A program made the position numbers and the translations under genes. Source: Dermabacter sp. p3-SID358 (GTDB taxonomy: Bacteria > Actinomycetota > Actinomycetes > Actinomycetales > Dermabacteraceae). From it: a stretch of 64,000 nt of DNA. This document shows, piece after piece, positions 26,872-35,512 of this stretch. The notes below the pieces were generated by a model. That model made no database searches, was not told where the DNA came from, and worked only from the letters and a program-made list of their open reading frames with translations. The stretch is taken from positions 35,417 to 99,416 of the forward strand of contig NZ_JALXOZ010000007.1 in the NCBI RefSeq assembly GCF_025147465.1. The letters run 5' to 3'. Position 1 is the stretch's first letter; the number at the start of each line of letters is the position of its first letter.

Positions 26872-28176
26872 ATGTTTAAACCCACCCGTCGTTCAGTTCT
26901 TGCCGCCTCCGCAGCTGGCGCCGCCGCCGCGGGCCTCGCTGCGTGCTCCGATGGCTCTTCCGGTGGTTCCGGCGCGGCGAAGGCTGATTTCGAGGAGCGC
27001 GGTCCTATTAGCGTCGTGCGCGGCAAGGACAACACCGGCAAGTTCCAGGAATTCATCAAGCAGTGGAACGATGAGCACCCCGACGAAAAGGTCACGCTCA
27101 TCGAACTTCCCGAGTCGGCTGATGAACAGCGCTCGCAGCTCATCAACAACGCCCAGGCAAAGTCCGATGCCTACACGGTGCTCGGTCTCGATGTCGTGTG
27201 GACCGCCGAGTTCGCGGCCCAGCAGTGGGTCGTCGAGCTTCCCGAGGATAGGTTCGAGCTCGATAAGCTCCTCCCCTCGACCGTCGAGACCGGCAAGTAC
27301 TTCGACAAGCTCTACGCCGTGCCCTACACGACCAACGCCGAGCTCCTCTACTACCGTAAAGACCTCATCGAGGCTGCAGGCTCGAACGAGCCCCCGAAGA
27401 GTTTCGAGGAGATGTACCAGTTGATCGAGGCGATCCGCGGAACCGAGGAGGGCAAGGATACTCTCGGCTTCGGCTCGCAGTACTCGAAGTATGAGGGCCT
27501 CACTGTGCAGCTCACTGGTCTCGCAAAGTCCGCGGGCAAGGACCTCTTCGATAAGGAAGGAAAGCCGCAGGCAAATTCCAGCGAGGCGAAGGCAGGCCTC
27601 AAGGCCGCCAAGGATGGTTTCGACAACAAGTACATCCCCGAGGAAGCCCTCACTTATAAGGAAGAAGAAAGCCGCCAGGCCTTCCAGGATGGTCGCCTCG
27701 CGTTCCTCCAGAACTGGCCGTACGTGTGGAATATGGCGAATGCTGAGGACGGCTCGTCGAAGGTCAACGGCAAGTTCGACGTGTGCCCGGTCCCGGGCGT
27801 GGGCAACAGCGAGGGCGCAACCGCGCTCGGCGGCCTTAACTACGGCATCTCAGCGTTCGCAAAGAACAAGGGTACGGCGATCGACTTCATCGCCTTCCTC
27901 GCGAGCGAGGAACAGCAGAAGGCCCAGGCTCTCGCGACCGGCGAAGCGCCCGCGCACTCCGCCGTCTACGACGACCCCGAGGTGCTCGAGATGTACCCGT
28001 ACTACAAGACTCTTAAGGCTGCCGTCGATGCCGGCACCTCCCGCCCGCAGGTCGTCAAATACGGCGACGTGACGCAGGCGATCCAGGAGGCGGCGTACAA
28101 CGTGCTCTCCGGCTCGAAGGAGGTCGACGAATCGCTCGACGCCCTCCAGAAGACCCTCGAGGAACTTCAGGCGTAA
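26872..28176 (+). CDS. Carbohydrate ABC transporter substrate-binding lipoprotein
   Basis: This 434-residue family 1 extracellular binding protein resembles those for trehalose, maltose or other oligosaccharides. The N-terminus 'FKPTRRSVLAASAAG', with a lipobox ending LAAC, indicates export and lipid anchoring. Family blocks include 'LGLDVVWTAEFAAQQWV', 'KLYAVPYTTNAELLYYRKDL' and 'QDGRLAFLQNWPYVW'. The ATG at 26872 has AAGGA upstream; the frame is open to 26785. A terminator hairpin separates it from the two permeases that follow. No ATPase gene is present in the group, so it must share one encoded elsewhere, as is usual for MsmK/MalK-type systems. Confidence 0.93.
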   Translation: MFKPTRRSVLAASAAGAAAAGLAACSDGSSGGSGAAKADFEERGPISVVRGKDNTGKFQEFIKQWNDEHPDEKVTLIELPESADEQRSQLINNAQAKSDAYTVLGLDVVWTAEFAAQQWVVELPEDRFELDKLLPSTVETGKYFDKLYAVPYTTNAELLYYRKDLIEAAGSNEPPKSFEEMYQLIEAIRGTEEGKDTLGFGSQYSKYEGLTVQLTGLAKSAGKDLFDKEGKPQANSSEAKAGLKAAKDGFDNKYIPEEALTYKEEESRQAFQDGRLAFLQNWPYVWNMANAEDGSSKVNGKFDVCPVPGVGNSEGATALGGLNYGISAFAKNKGTAIDFIAFLASEEQQKAQALATGEAPAHSAVYDDPEVLEMYPYYKTLKAAVDAGTSRPQVVKYGDVTQAIQEAAYNVLSGSKEVDESLDALQKTLEELQA

Positions 28177-28191
28177 CGCTTCATTCACCGG

Positions 28192-28233
28192 CTGGGCCCG
28201 CGGAGGTCAAACCGCTGCGGGCCCAGTGTTTTT
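28192..28233 (+). terminator. Rho-independent terminator between sugar-binding protein and permeases
   Basis: CTGGGCCCGC (28192-28201) and GCGGGCCCAG (28217-28226) form a perfect ten-base stem with a 15-base loop, followed directly by TGTTTTT. It is a textbook intrinsic terminator in the 69-base gap and should give partial read-through, so that binding protein exceeds permease. Confidence 0.8.
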
Positions 28234-28245
28234 GCTCGAACCAGG

Positions 28246-29244
28246 ATGGGAAACTACATGCCCAAACCATCAGCACCGAGGAGCGAGGGGCGCCTCGCGT
28301 ACTTGCTCCTCCTCCCGACCTTGCTCCTTCTCGCCATCGTCGTGGGATTCCCGCTCGTGCTGTCCGTGTGGCAATCGTTCTTCGTCGCGGGCGGCGGGAT
28401 CGACCCCGAGACCGGCTTCATCAAGCAGGGCGACACGTTCGTGGGGCTCCAGAACTACCTCGACGCCTTCACCTCAGTTGGCGCGGGCGCGGGCTTCTGG
28501 AACGCGTTTTGGAACACAACACTCTTTACGATCATCGGCGTGAGCATCGAGACCGTGCTCGGAGTGGCGATGGCGCTCATCATGGCGCGCGCTATGCGGG
28601 CCACGGGCCTCATTCGCGCGTCGATCCTCGTGCCGTGGGCGATCCCCACTGTCGTTTCGGCCCTCATGTGGCAGCTCATTTTCGATGCGAACGGCATCGC
28701 GAACAAGCTCATCCAGCATCAGGTGCTGTGGACGACCGAGGGCTGGCAGGCAAAGGCCGCTGTTCTCATCGCTGATATTTGGAAGACGGCCCCGTACATC
28801 GGTCTCTTGACCCTCGCGGGCCTTCAGACGATCGACGAGCAGGTTTACGAGGCCGCGAAGGTGGATGGCGCGAACCGCTGGCAGATGTTCTGGCGCATCA
28901 CGCTTCCCATGATCCGCCCCGTGCTCGTGGTCGCCGTGCTGTTCCGCATGCTCGATGCGATGCGCATGTTCGATCTCCCGTACGTGCTTCTTGGCAGGCT
29001 CGAATCCGGGCAAACCCTCTCGATGCTCGCTCAGGATGCCGCAACGAAGACCAACTACGGCATGGCGTCGTCGTATTCGATCGTGCTGTTCTGCTACATC
29101 TGCCTCGTGGCCTTCGTGTTCATCAAGCTGCTTGGCGCGGATGTACTCGGCGATAGCGCACAAAAGAAACCCAAGAAGAAAAAGAAGCGACCGAGCCTGC
29201 TCGCGAATAAAAACGCCACCGTGACCGAGGGGAGCATGCCGTGA
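28246..29244 (+). CDS. Carbohydrate ABC transporter permease (MalF type)
   Basis: This 332-residue protein has six predicted spans, beginning 'GRLAYLLLLPTLLLLAIVVGFPLVLSVW' (pieces of a typical MalF/UgpA opening), with 'FWNAFWNTTLFTIIGVSIETVLGVAMAL' after the first loop. The EAA loop facing the ATPase is 'EQVYEAAKVDGANRWQMFWRITLPMIRP'. The C-terminal tail is strongly basic (KKPKKKKKRPS). The start at 28246 is reasonable, although the N-terminus could begin at the second ATG at 28258. It ends overlapping the next permease (GTGA). The substrate is not evident. Confidence 0.92.
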   Translation: MGNYMPKPSAPRSEGRLAYLLLLPTLLLLAIVVGFPLVLSVWQSFFVAGGGIDPETGFIKQGDTFVGLQNYLDAFTSVGAGAGFWNAFWNTTLFTIIGVSIETVLGVAMALIMARAMRATGLIRASILVPWAIPTVVSALMWQLIFDANGIANKLIQHQVLWTTEGWQAKAAVLIADIWKTAPYIGLLTLAGLQTIDEQVYEAAKVDGANRWQMFWRITLPMIRPVLVVAVLFRMLDAMRMFDLPYVLLGRLESGQTLSMLAQDAATKTNYGMASSYSIVLFCYICLVAFVFIKLLGADVLGDSAQKKPKKKKKRPSLLANKNATVTEGSMP

Positions 29245-30158
29245 GTACCGCCGCCACCCACACCGCAACCGAAACCGATCAGCCGCGCACGCCCATCACG
29301 CCCAAAAAGAAAAAGGGCAATCTGTGGGCGAAGGTTGTCGTTGGCCTCGGCGTCGCGTTCATCCTCATCTACTGCCTCGCGCCGTTCTATTGGATGCTCG
29401 TGAGCTCGCTGCGCCTTCCAAGCATGGGCCGCTCGACCGACCTGATCCCGAACCCGATTTCGTTCGAGAACTTCGCGGCCGTGTTCGACCCGGCGAACAA
29501 CTTCGGTCGAGCGCTTCTCAATTCGCTCATCGTCGCGGGTGGCACGACCCTTCTCGTGCTCGTTCTCGGGACCGCGGGTGCCTACGCCCTCGCGCGCCTC
29601 AACTTCTGGGGCAAGGTCCTCGTGATGTTTGCGATCGTCTCGACCTCGATGTTTCCCGTGATCACGCTCATCGTTCCGCTCCTCAAGCTGTTCAGCGGCG
29701 GCTACGATTGGGCGCCGATCAACTGGATCAACACGTACCAGGCGATGATCCTCCCGACGATCAGCTTCGCGCTCCCGCTCGCCGTGTGGAACCTCAACGC
29801 GTTTTTCCGCCAGCTCCCCGTCGAGCTCGAGCAAGCCGCGATGGTCGATGGCACAACCCGCCTCGGGGCGTTCACGCGCATCATCCTCCCGCTCGCGACG
29901 CCCGGCATCTTCACGACCGCGATCATCACGTTCATCGCCGCGTGGAACGAGTTCCTCATCGCCCTCACGATGGTGAACGACCCGTCGATGCAGACGGCGA
30001 ACGTTGCGATCTCGAAGTTCACGGGTATCTCGCAGTTCGATACCCCGTACGGCACGAAGATGGCGGCGGGCGTGATCGTCACGGTTCCGCTCATCATCAT
30101 GGTGCTCGTGTTCCAGCGCCGCATCGTTGGCGGTCTGAGCGCGGGCTCGCTCAAGTAG
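29241..30158 (+). CDS. Carbohydrate ABC transporter permease (MalG type)
   Basis: This 305-residue partner of the preceding permease has a ~25-residue Thr/Lys-rich cytoplasmic tail, then six spans. The MalG-type features are 'YCLAPFYWMLVSSLR', 'NFGRALLNSLIVAGGTTLLVLVLG', and the EAA loop 'ELEQAAMVDGTTRLGAFTRIILPLATPG'. The GTG at 29241 overlaps the upstream stop by four bases, so the two permeases are made in step. No glycoside hydrolase or regulator lies beside them, so the substrate remains open. Confidence 0.92.
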   Translation: MSTAATHTATETDQPRTPITPKKKKGNLWAKVVVGLGVAFILIYCLAPFYWMLVSSLRLPSMGRSTDLIPNPISFENFAAVFDPANNFGRALLNSLIVAGGTTLLVLVLGTAGAYALARLNFWGKVLVMFAIVSTSMFPVITLIVPLLKLFSGGYDWAPINWINTYQAMILPTISFALPLAVWNLNAFFRQLPVELEQAAMVDGTTRLGAFTRIILPLATPGIFTTAIITFIAAWNEFLIALTMVNDPSMQTANVAISKFTGISQFDTPYGTKMAAGVIVTVPLIIMVLVFQRRIVGGLSAGSLK

Positions 30159-30180
30159 ATGGTCGCGTAGCCTTGAGGGC

Positions 30181-31473
30181 ATGAGTTCTTCCGGTCTTTC
30201 GCAACTGCTCACGCCCGAGGGCATGGTCCTCCTCGATTCTCTTCCCGAGTACACCGAGGAGGGCTCTCTTGCGCTCTCACAGCATCTGCGAGGCGAGGGC
30301 CACTCCCCTGAGCTCATCGCTGCAGCCCTCACGCAGTCGCGGCTACGCGCGAAGGCGCGCGAAAAATTCGGGGACTTCGCGGGAGGCATGCTCTTCACTT
30401 CGCACGGCCTCGAGCAGGCCACACGCCTCGAGGTTGCCGCGCATCACGCGGCCCGTTTTCGCGACGCGGGCACTGAGCGCGTGGCAGATCTCGGTTGCGG
30501 CCTCGGCGGGGACACGATCGCGAAGGCGGGGCTCGGCCTCGATGTTGTTGGAGTGGAGTGCGATGAGGAAACGGCGGCACTCGCGACGGTGAACGTGCAG
30601 CCCTTCCCGAATGCGCGCATCGAACTCGGCCGCGCTGAGGAGTTTGACTTTTCGCGCGTGGATGCCGCGTGGTTCGATCCGGCGCGCCGCGAGAGCCGCC
30701 GTGGCCGCACGGCCCGCGTGCACGATCCCGAGGAGGCAATGCCCTCGCTCTCCTTCGTGCGCGCGACCGCCGAGAAGGTCGGAGCTGTCGGCGCAAAACT
30801 CGCCCCCGCGATCGACCACGAGCATCTCGTGGAGGGCACCGAGACGCAGTGGGTGAGCTGGCACGGACAAGTCCTTGAAGCATGCATGTACTTCGGCTCG
30901 CTTGCGAGGCGCGTCGGTCAAGGCAAGCTCACGGTGCCGAGCGAGGCCACCGTCGGACCTTCGGGCGCCCTCCCCGAGGGCGCAGTGATCGCTCGCTCTG
31001 CCCTCGTTCTCACTTCCGACGGTCGCCCCGCCCAACTCGTTCCCGATTCGCTCGACGAGGCTGAGCTGCGCAATCCGCCAGTCGGCGATATTGGAACGTA
31101 TCTGTGGGAGCCCGACGGCGCCGTGATCCGCGCGGGTCTACTCGGGACGCTCGCGAGGAAGCTCGGCGCGCACACGATCGAGGAGTCGATTGCCTACCTC
31201 AGCAGCGATGTGGCTTCCGACGCGGCTCTCGCCTCGCCCCTCGCGCGCGCGTTCCGGGTGCGGGAGGTCATGCCGTTCACGGTCAAGAAAATCGCGACGA
31301 GGCTGCGCGATCTCAAGGTGGGCACGCTCGAGGTGAAAAAGCGCGGCATGGATATCGATCCCGCGCGCCTTCGAAGCGACCTCAAGCTCGAGCGCCGCGC
31401 CCCCAATGCGGCGACGCTCATCGCGACGCGAGCCGGAGGCGGCAGAGTGGCCATCATCGCCGAGCCCTGCTAA
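30181..31473 (+). CDS. SAM-dependent methyltransferase with THUMP-like C-terminal domain
   Basis: This 430-residue protein has the class I methyltransferase motif I 'VADLGCGLGGDTI' near residue 105 and 'AAWFDPARR' about 60 residues later, a D-P motif where a catalytic motif IV would lie. The C-terminal ~80 residues ('VREVMPFTVKKIATRLRDLKVGTLEVKKRG', in pieces) match the THUMP-like domain found in a broad set of bacterial proteins of unknown target, probably RNA. It starts 22 bases after the sugar permease gene but is probably functionally unrelated. It converges with uxuB. Confidence 0.85.
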   Translation: MSSSGLSQLLTPEGMVLLDSLPEYTEEGSLALSQHLRGEGHSPELIAAALTQSRLRAKAREKFGDFAGGMLFTSHGLEQATRLEVAAHHAARFRDAGTERVADLGCGLGGDTIAKAGLGLDVVGVECDEETAALATVNVQPFPNARIELGRAEEFDFSRVDAAWFDPARRESRRGRTARVHDPEEAMPSLSFVRATAEKVGAVGAKLAPAIDHEHLVEGTETQWVSWHGQVLEACMYFGSLARRVGQGKLTVPSEATVGPSGALPEGAVIARSALVLTSDGRPAQLVPDSLDEAELRNPPVGDIGTYLWEPDGAVIRAGLLGTLARKLGAHTIEESIAYLSSDVASDAALASPLARAFRVREVMPFTVKKIATRLRDLKVGTLEVKKRGMDIDPARLRSDLKLERRAPNAATLIATRAGGGRVAIIAEPC

Positions 31474-31486
31474 ACCAAAGCGGCCG

Positions 31487-32884
31487 TTAAGCCGATTCGA
31501 GCACGCGCTCAACAAACTCGGGGTAGTTCATGAGCTCCGGCTCGAGGAGCTCGAGGAGAGCCCGCTCCACGCCCCCGTCGCTCGCATTCGCAATCGCTTC
31601 GTCAATCACGCCCTGCTGCGCATCGGGCGCCGCGATACCGTCACGCTGTCGGCGAATCCATCCGGCAATCGCGGGAACAGCGCCGCGCGCCTCGCGGCCA
31701 GCGGCAAGCTCCTTGAGCGCGATCGGCACGATACGAATGCGGAGCTTCGCGAGCGAATCGTTGCCAATCTGCGCGAGCAAGTGCTTGATGTGAGGATTTT
31801 CGAAACGCTCGAGGAGGGCTTCGCGATAGGCGGGCGCGTCGACTTCGTCGGGGAGATAGCGCGATGCTTCATCCCAGAGCGCCTCAACTTCGGCCCGCAC
31901 CTCGGCATCCCCGATCGCGTCGGCGACGGTTTCGTAACCGCGGTTCACCGCAGCATTCGCGAGCAGTGTGTGCGCGCCGTTGAGGAGCCAAAGCTTGCGG
32001 TTTTCGTAGGGCTCGAGGTCATCGGTGAAGATCGCGCCGGCTTTCTCCCACTCGGGGCGCCCCGCAGGGAACTCGCCTTCGATAATCCATGAGGCGAATG
32101 GCTCGGTCACAACGGGTGAAGCATCCTCAAAGCCCGTGAGCTCCTGGGCCGCTTCCAGGTCGTCCTCTGTCGCCTTCGGAGTGATGCGATCGATCGATGT
32201 CGAGGCTACTGAAACGTTGTCCTTGATCCACGCGGCGCTCTCCTCCCCCAGCAACGCCGCGTACTCGTCGATCACGCCGCGCGTGAGAGGGCCGTTGCCG
32301 GGAAGGTTGTCGCACGGCACAACGGCGATTGTGCCGCCACCCGCGCGGCGGCGTGCATCGAGGCCGAGTACGAGGCGCGCAAGTGCGGTCTCGAGCGTGG
32401 GCAGGGAAGCGTCGGACTCCCCCTCCCCCGCACTCGCACCGTACTGCGCAAGCGCTTCCAGATCTGCCTTCACCGCGCTATTCGAACGATCGAGCTTCCC
32501 CTTTGCATCCGTGCCGTATCCAGCCTCGGTCACGGTGAGCGTCACGAGCGAAACGCCGGGGGAACGGAGATCCTCGCACAACGCCTCGAGATCGCCGGCC
32601 GCGTGCGCTTCGGAAATAACCGAGATGACCTGCGCGTCGTCGCCCTCGGCACCGCGCACGACGAGCGTGTAGAGGCAGTCCTGAGATTTCAGCTGCTCCG
32701 CGGCGCGGGGGCTGCGGCCCGTGTACGCGGAGATGCCCCATTCGCCGTTCGTGTCGACCTCGCTCGTGTACCACGCCTGGTGAGCGCGAAAGAACGCGCC
32801 GAGGCCGAGGTGAACGCTCCGCACGGGGCGGCGCTCAAGGCCTCCCTTTGCGGAAATATCGGCATTGCGCTTGAGCTCTGTCAT
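31487..32884 (-). CDS. uxuB: Mannitol dehydrogenase-family oxidoreductase, probable fructuronate reductase
   Basis: This 465-residue polyol/hexuronate dehydrogenase has the N-terminal nucleotide-binding region 'RSVHLGLGAFFRAHQAWYT' and the family motif 'ENRKLWLLNGAHTLLA'. With UxaC upstream, the likely reaction is NADH-dependent reduction of D-fructuronate to D-mannonate (UxuB). Tagaturonate reductase or a mannitol dehydrogenase cannot be excluded from sequence alone. The ATG at 32884 overlaps the uxaC stop (TGATG). The frame is open further upstream, but that is inside uxaC. Mannonate dehydratase and KDG kinase/aldolase, needed to finish the pathway, are not in the window. Confidence 0.87.
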   Translation of the reverse strand: MTELKRNADISAKGGLERRPVRSVHLGLGAFFRAHQAWYTSEVDTNGEWGISAYTGRSPRAAEQLKSQDCLYTLVVRGAEGDDAQVISVISEAHAAGDLEALCEDLRSPGVSLVTLTVTEAGYGTDAKGKLDRSNSAVKADLEALAQYGASAGEGESDASLPTLETALARLVLGLDARRRAGGGTIAVVPCDNLPGNGPLTRGVIDEYAALLGEESAAWIKDNVSVASTSIDRITPKATEDDLEAAQELTGFEDASPVVTEPFASWIIEGEFPAGRPEWEKAGAIFTDDLEPYENRKLWLLNGAHTLLANAAVNRGYETVADAIGDAEVRAEVEALWDEASRYLPDEVDAPAYREALLERFENPHIKHLLAQIGNDSLAKLRIRIVPIALKELAAGREARGAVPAIAGWIRRQRDGIAAPDAQQGVIDEAIANASDGGVERALLELLEPELMNYPEFVERVLESA

Positions 32885-34326
32885 CACTTCGCTCCCTTCT
32901 GAAGCGTGCCCTCGAGCTTGAACACTCGCGTGGGCTGATCGATCGTGAGTTCGCGGATGATCCGCAGCGCGCTTGACTTCGGAAGGCGCCCCTCCATCAC
33001 GTAGCGCGCGAGGAACGCCGCGTCGCAGCGGCGCGCCATGTCGTGGCGCGTAGGAATGGAGAGGAATGCGCGCGTATCGTCGATGAAACCGGAACCCCGC
33101 GTGAATCCCGCGGTTTCGGTGATCGCGGAGCGGAAGCGAATGATCGCGTCGGGCGCATCGATGAACCACCAGGGGGCACCGATGAACACGCTCGGATAAA
33201 AGCCTGCGAGCGGGGCAACCTCGCGCGAATACATCGTTTCATCGATGCCGAAGAGCACGAGATGGAAGCCCTCCTCAAGCCCCACCTTTTCGAGAAGCGG
33301 GCGAATGTTGCGCGTGTATTCGACCTGCTCGGGAATGTCGTGGCCCGTGTCGGGGCCGAACCGCTCGAACGTCGCCGTCGAATGGTTGCGGAATACGCTT
33401 GGGTGCAGCGTCATGACGAGGCCGTCCTCGACACTCATCTGGGCGCAGCGCACGAGCATCGCGCCCGTAAAGTCGCGCTTCTCGGCCTCGCTCGCCGTCC
33501 CATCGACCGCTTTCACGAGGAGCGCTTCCAGCGCGTCGTCGTCGAGGTCGATCGTGTACGGGGTCGACACTCCGTGGTCGGCCGAGATCGCACCGGCCTT
33601 GATGAAGCGTTCGCGCGAGGCCTTGAGGGCGCGCAGGTAGTCCGCGAGCGAGCGGGGGTCGCCGCCCACGCTGTCCACGAGCGCCGTTGCGGCCTCGGTA
33701 AAGCCCGGCTTGTTCGGGTCGAGGAAGCGGTCGGGGCGCCAGGTCGGGACCACTCGCCCGTAAAGCTCGCCCGCTTCGTGAAGGCGCGCGAGTTCTGCGT
33801 GGGCCTCGAGGTCGTCGAGCGGGTCGTCGGTCGTCGCGAGGAAGGCGATCTTGAAGCGCGCGAAAAGGGCACGCGGGCGGAACTCTTCGGTCGCCAGTTT
33901 CTCGGAGATTTGGTCGTAGAGCCGATCGGCGCTTTGCGCGCTAGGTTCCTCGTCGATGCCGAAGAGCGACACGAATTCATCCGTGAGCCAGTATCCGCTC
34001 GCGGTTCCCTCGAGGACGTGCCAGTTGGCGCAGAGAATCCGCCAGGCCTCGCGCGGATCGACAGGATCGGCGGTGCCCACGCCCACATCGCGGAGGTTGA
34101 CGCCGTTCGCGTGGAGCATGCGGAATACGTAGTGGTCGAAGGTGAGGAACAGGGTCGTGGGGTCCGCGAACGGCTCGTTGTCGAGAAGCAGGCGCGGGTC
34201 CACGTGTCCGTGCGGGGAGAGGATTGGAAGGTCCTTCACCTCGGCATAGATTTCGCGTGCGAGGGCGCGCGTTTCGGGGTCGGCGGGAAAGAGTCGGTCG
34301 GGGTTGAGGTCGAGCGTCACTGTCAC
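32884..34326 (-). CDS. uxaC: Glucuronate (hexuronate) isomerase UxaC
   Basis: This enzyme of about 480 residues converts D-glucuronate to D-fructuronate (and galacturonate to tagaturonate). It belongs to the amidohydrolase-related UxaC family. The N-terminal metal motif 'LSPHGHVDPRLLL', the block 'WRILCANWHVLEGTASGYWL', and 'HPSVFRNHS' with 'GFYPSVFIGAPWWFIDAP' are all typical. The start is the GTG at 34326, overlapping the lacI stop as GTGA; a GTG two codons later is possible. The order lacI-uxaC-uxuB on one message fits substrate induction. Confidence 0.94.
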   Translation of the reverse strand: MTVTLDLNPDRLFPADPETRALAREIYAEVKDLPILSPHGHVDPRLLLDNEPFADPTTLFLTFDHYVFRMLHANGVNLRDVGVGTADPVDPREAWRILCANWHVLEGTASGYWLTDEFVSLFGIDEEPSAQSADRLYDQISEKLATEEFRPRALFARFKIAFLATTDDPLDDLEAHAELARLHEAGELYGRVVPTWRPDRFLDPNKPGFTEAATALVDSVGGDPRSLADYLRALKASRERFIKAGAISADHGVSTPYTIDLDDDALEALLVKAVDGTASEAEKRDFTGAMLVRCAQMSVEDGLVMTLHPSVFRNHSTATFERFGPDTGHDIPEQVEYTRNIRPLLEKVGLEEGFHLVLFGIDETMYSREVAPLAGFYPSVFIGAPWWFIDAPDAIIRFRSAITETAGFTRGSGFIDDTRAFLSIPTRHDMARRCDAAFLARYVMEGRLPKSSALRIIRELTIDQPTRVFKLEGTLQKGAK

Positions 34327-35360
34327 TTTCTCCCTTTCGGTTGGGGTGCGGGGCCGACGGAGCCTCGCATGAGTAGCTGCGTGGGGTACCTTTCGGTTCC
34401 ACGATCGCGCTCGCCGCTGAGCGCGGCGTGCACGTGGCGGATAGCCGCGGCGCCCATGTCGTCGAGCGGCGCGGCGATTGTGGTGAGCGGTGGGCAAGTG
34501 AAGTCGGAGCCGAAAATGTCGTCGATGCCGGCGATCGAGAGGTCCTCGGGGATGCGAAGATCAGCGTCTCGTGCGGCGGTGAGGAGGCCAATCGCCATGA
34601 TGTCGTTGTAGGCGATCACGGCGCTCGCGCCGGTATCCCGCACCACGTCGAGAGCACGCTGCCCCGCTTCGCGGGTGGGGCGGTTCGGGCCGATCGTGAG
34701 GGCCTCGATCTGCTCGTCGCGGGCAGCGGCTTCGATGACCGCCCGGCGCTTCGCATTCGTCCACGAGCTCTCGGGGCCCCCGAGGTAGCAAAGGCGGTCG
34801 TGCCCCTCTGCAGCGAGGATTCGCACGAGTTCTCGCAGGGCCGGCTCGTGATCCGCAAGGACCGAAAAGGCCGACGGTGACTCGCGATTGATCGTGACCA
34901 CGGGGTTGAGAGCCGCGATTGTCGCAATCGCGTCGTCGTCCAAACGGGAGCTGGCGAGAACGAAACCGTCAACAGAAGGCGCGAGGGAGCGGGCCCGGGA
35001 GGCTTCCTTCACGTGGTCCTCGCGGAACTCGGACGTGACGAGTACGTAGCCGTGCTTTTCTGCCTCGCGTTCGGCGCCGCGAACCATCTCGAACGACACG
35101 GGGTTCGTGATGTCGGCAACGAGCAGTGCGATGGTTCCGGTGCGGCCCGTGGGAAGGGCACGAGCAGCCGGGTTTGCGCGGTAGCCGAGCGTTGCCGCTG
35201 CCTCCTTGACGCGCTCTTCGGTGGCTTTGCTGACGCGGCCGGGTTTGTGAAGGGCACGCGAAGCGGTAGAGGCGCTCACTCCCACGTGCTTCGCGATGTC
35301 GTAGATCGTGACGCGACGCGCGAGTGCGCGGGGCGGTGGTGCGGGGTGTTCGTTCGGCAT
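34323..35360 (-). CDS. LacI-family transcriptional regulator of the uronate locus
   Basis: This 345-residue regulator has an N-terminal helix-turn-helix 'VTIYDIAKHVGVSASTASRAL' followed by the hinge helix 'RANPAARAL', then a periplasmic-binding-protein-like sensor domain ('IALLVADITNPVSFEMVRGAE', 'YLGGPESSW', 'GIDDIFGSDFTCPPLTTIA', seen in order). It is the first gene of lacI-uxaC-uxuB and divergent from the GH31-TRAP group. A perfect GCAACCGGTTGC palindrome in the shared upstream region (35429-35440) is the likely operator, so it should control both directions and itself. A uronate or a derivative is the expected inducer, by context. Confidence 0.92.
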   Translation of the reverse strand: MPNEHPAPPPRALARRVTIYDIAKHVGVSASTASRALHKPGRVSKATEERVKEAAATLGYRANPAARALPTGRTGTIALLVADITNPVSFEMVRGAEREAEKHGYVLVTSEFREDHVKEASRARSLAPSVDGFVLASSRLDDDAIATIAALNPVVTINRESPSAFSVLADHEPALRELVRILAAEGHDRLCYLGGPESSWTNAKRRAVIEAAARDEQIEALTIGPNRPTREAGQRALDVVRDTGASAVIAYNDIMAIGLLTAARDADLRIPEDLSIAGIDDIFGSDFTCPPLTTIAAPLDDMGAAAIRHVHAALSGERDRGTERYPTQLLMRGSVGPAPQPKGRK

Positions 35361-35428
35361 TTTGAGCTCTCGGCGACGTCGTTGTCCTGTGCAGTCACGT
35401 CGAGACTACCCCCGAGGCCAGCGCGACG

Positions 35429-35440
35429 GCAACCGGTTGC
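35429..35440. promoter_or_regulatory. LacI-type operator between lacI and the GH31 gene
   Basis: GCAACCGGTTGC is a perfect 12-base palindrome with the central CG typical of LacI/GalR-family operators. It lies 69 bases before the lacI ATG and 73 bases before the GH31 start. Promoter boxes around it are not clear; TTGCAT overlapping its right half may be a -35 box for the plus strand. Confidence 0.7.
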
Positions 35441-35512
35441 ATAACGCTGCGATATGTGCAAACCTGATCGAGTCAGGAATCAACGATGCCGCCGCGACCA
35501 GGGATCCCGAAG

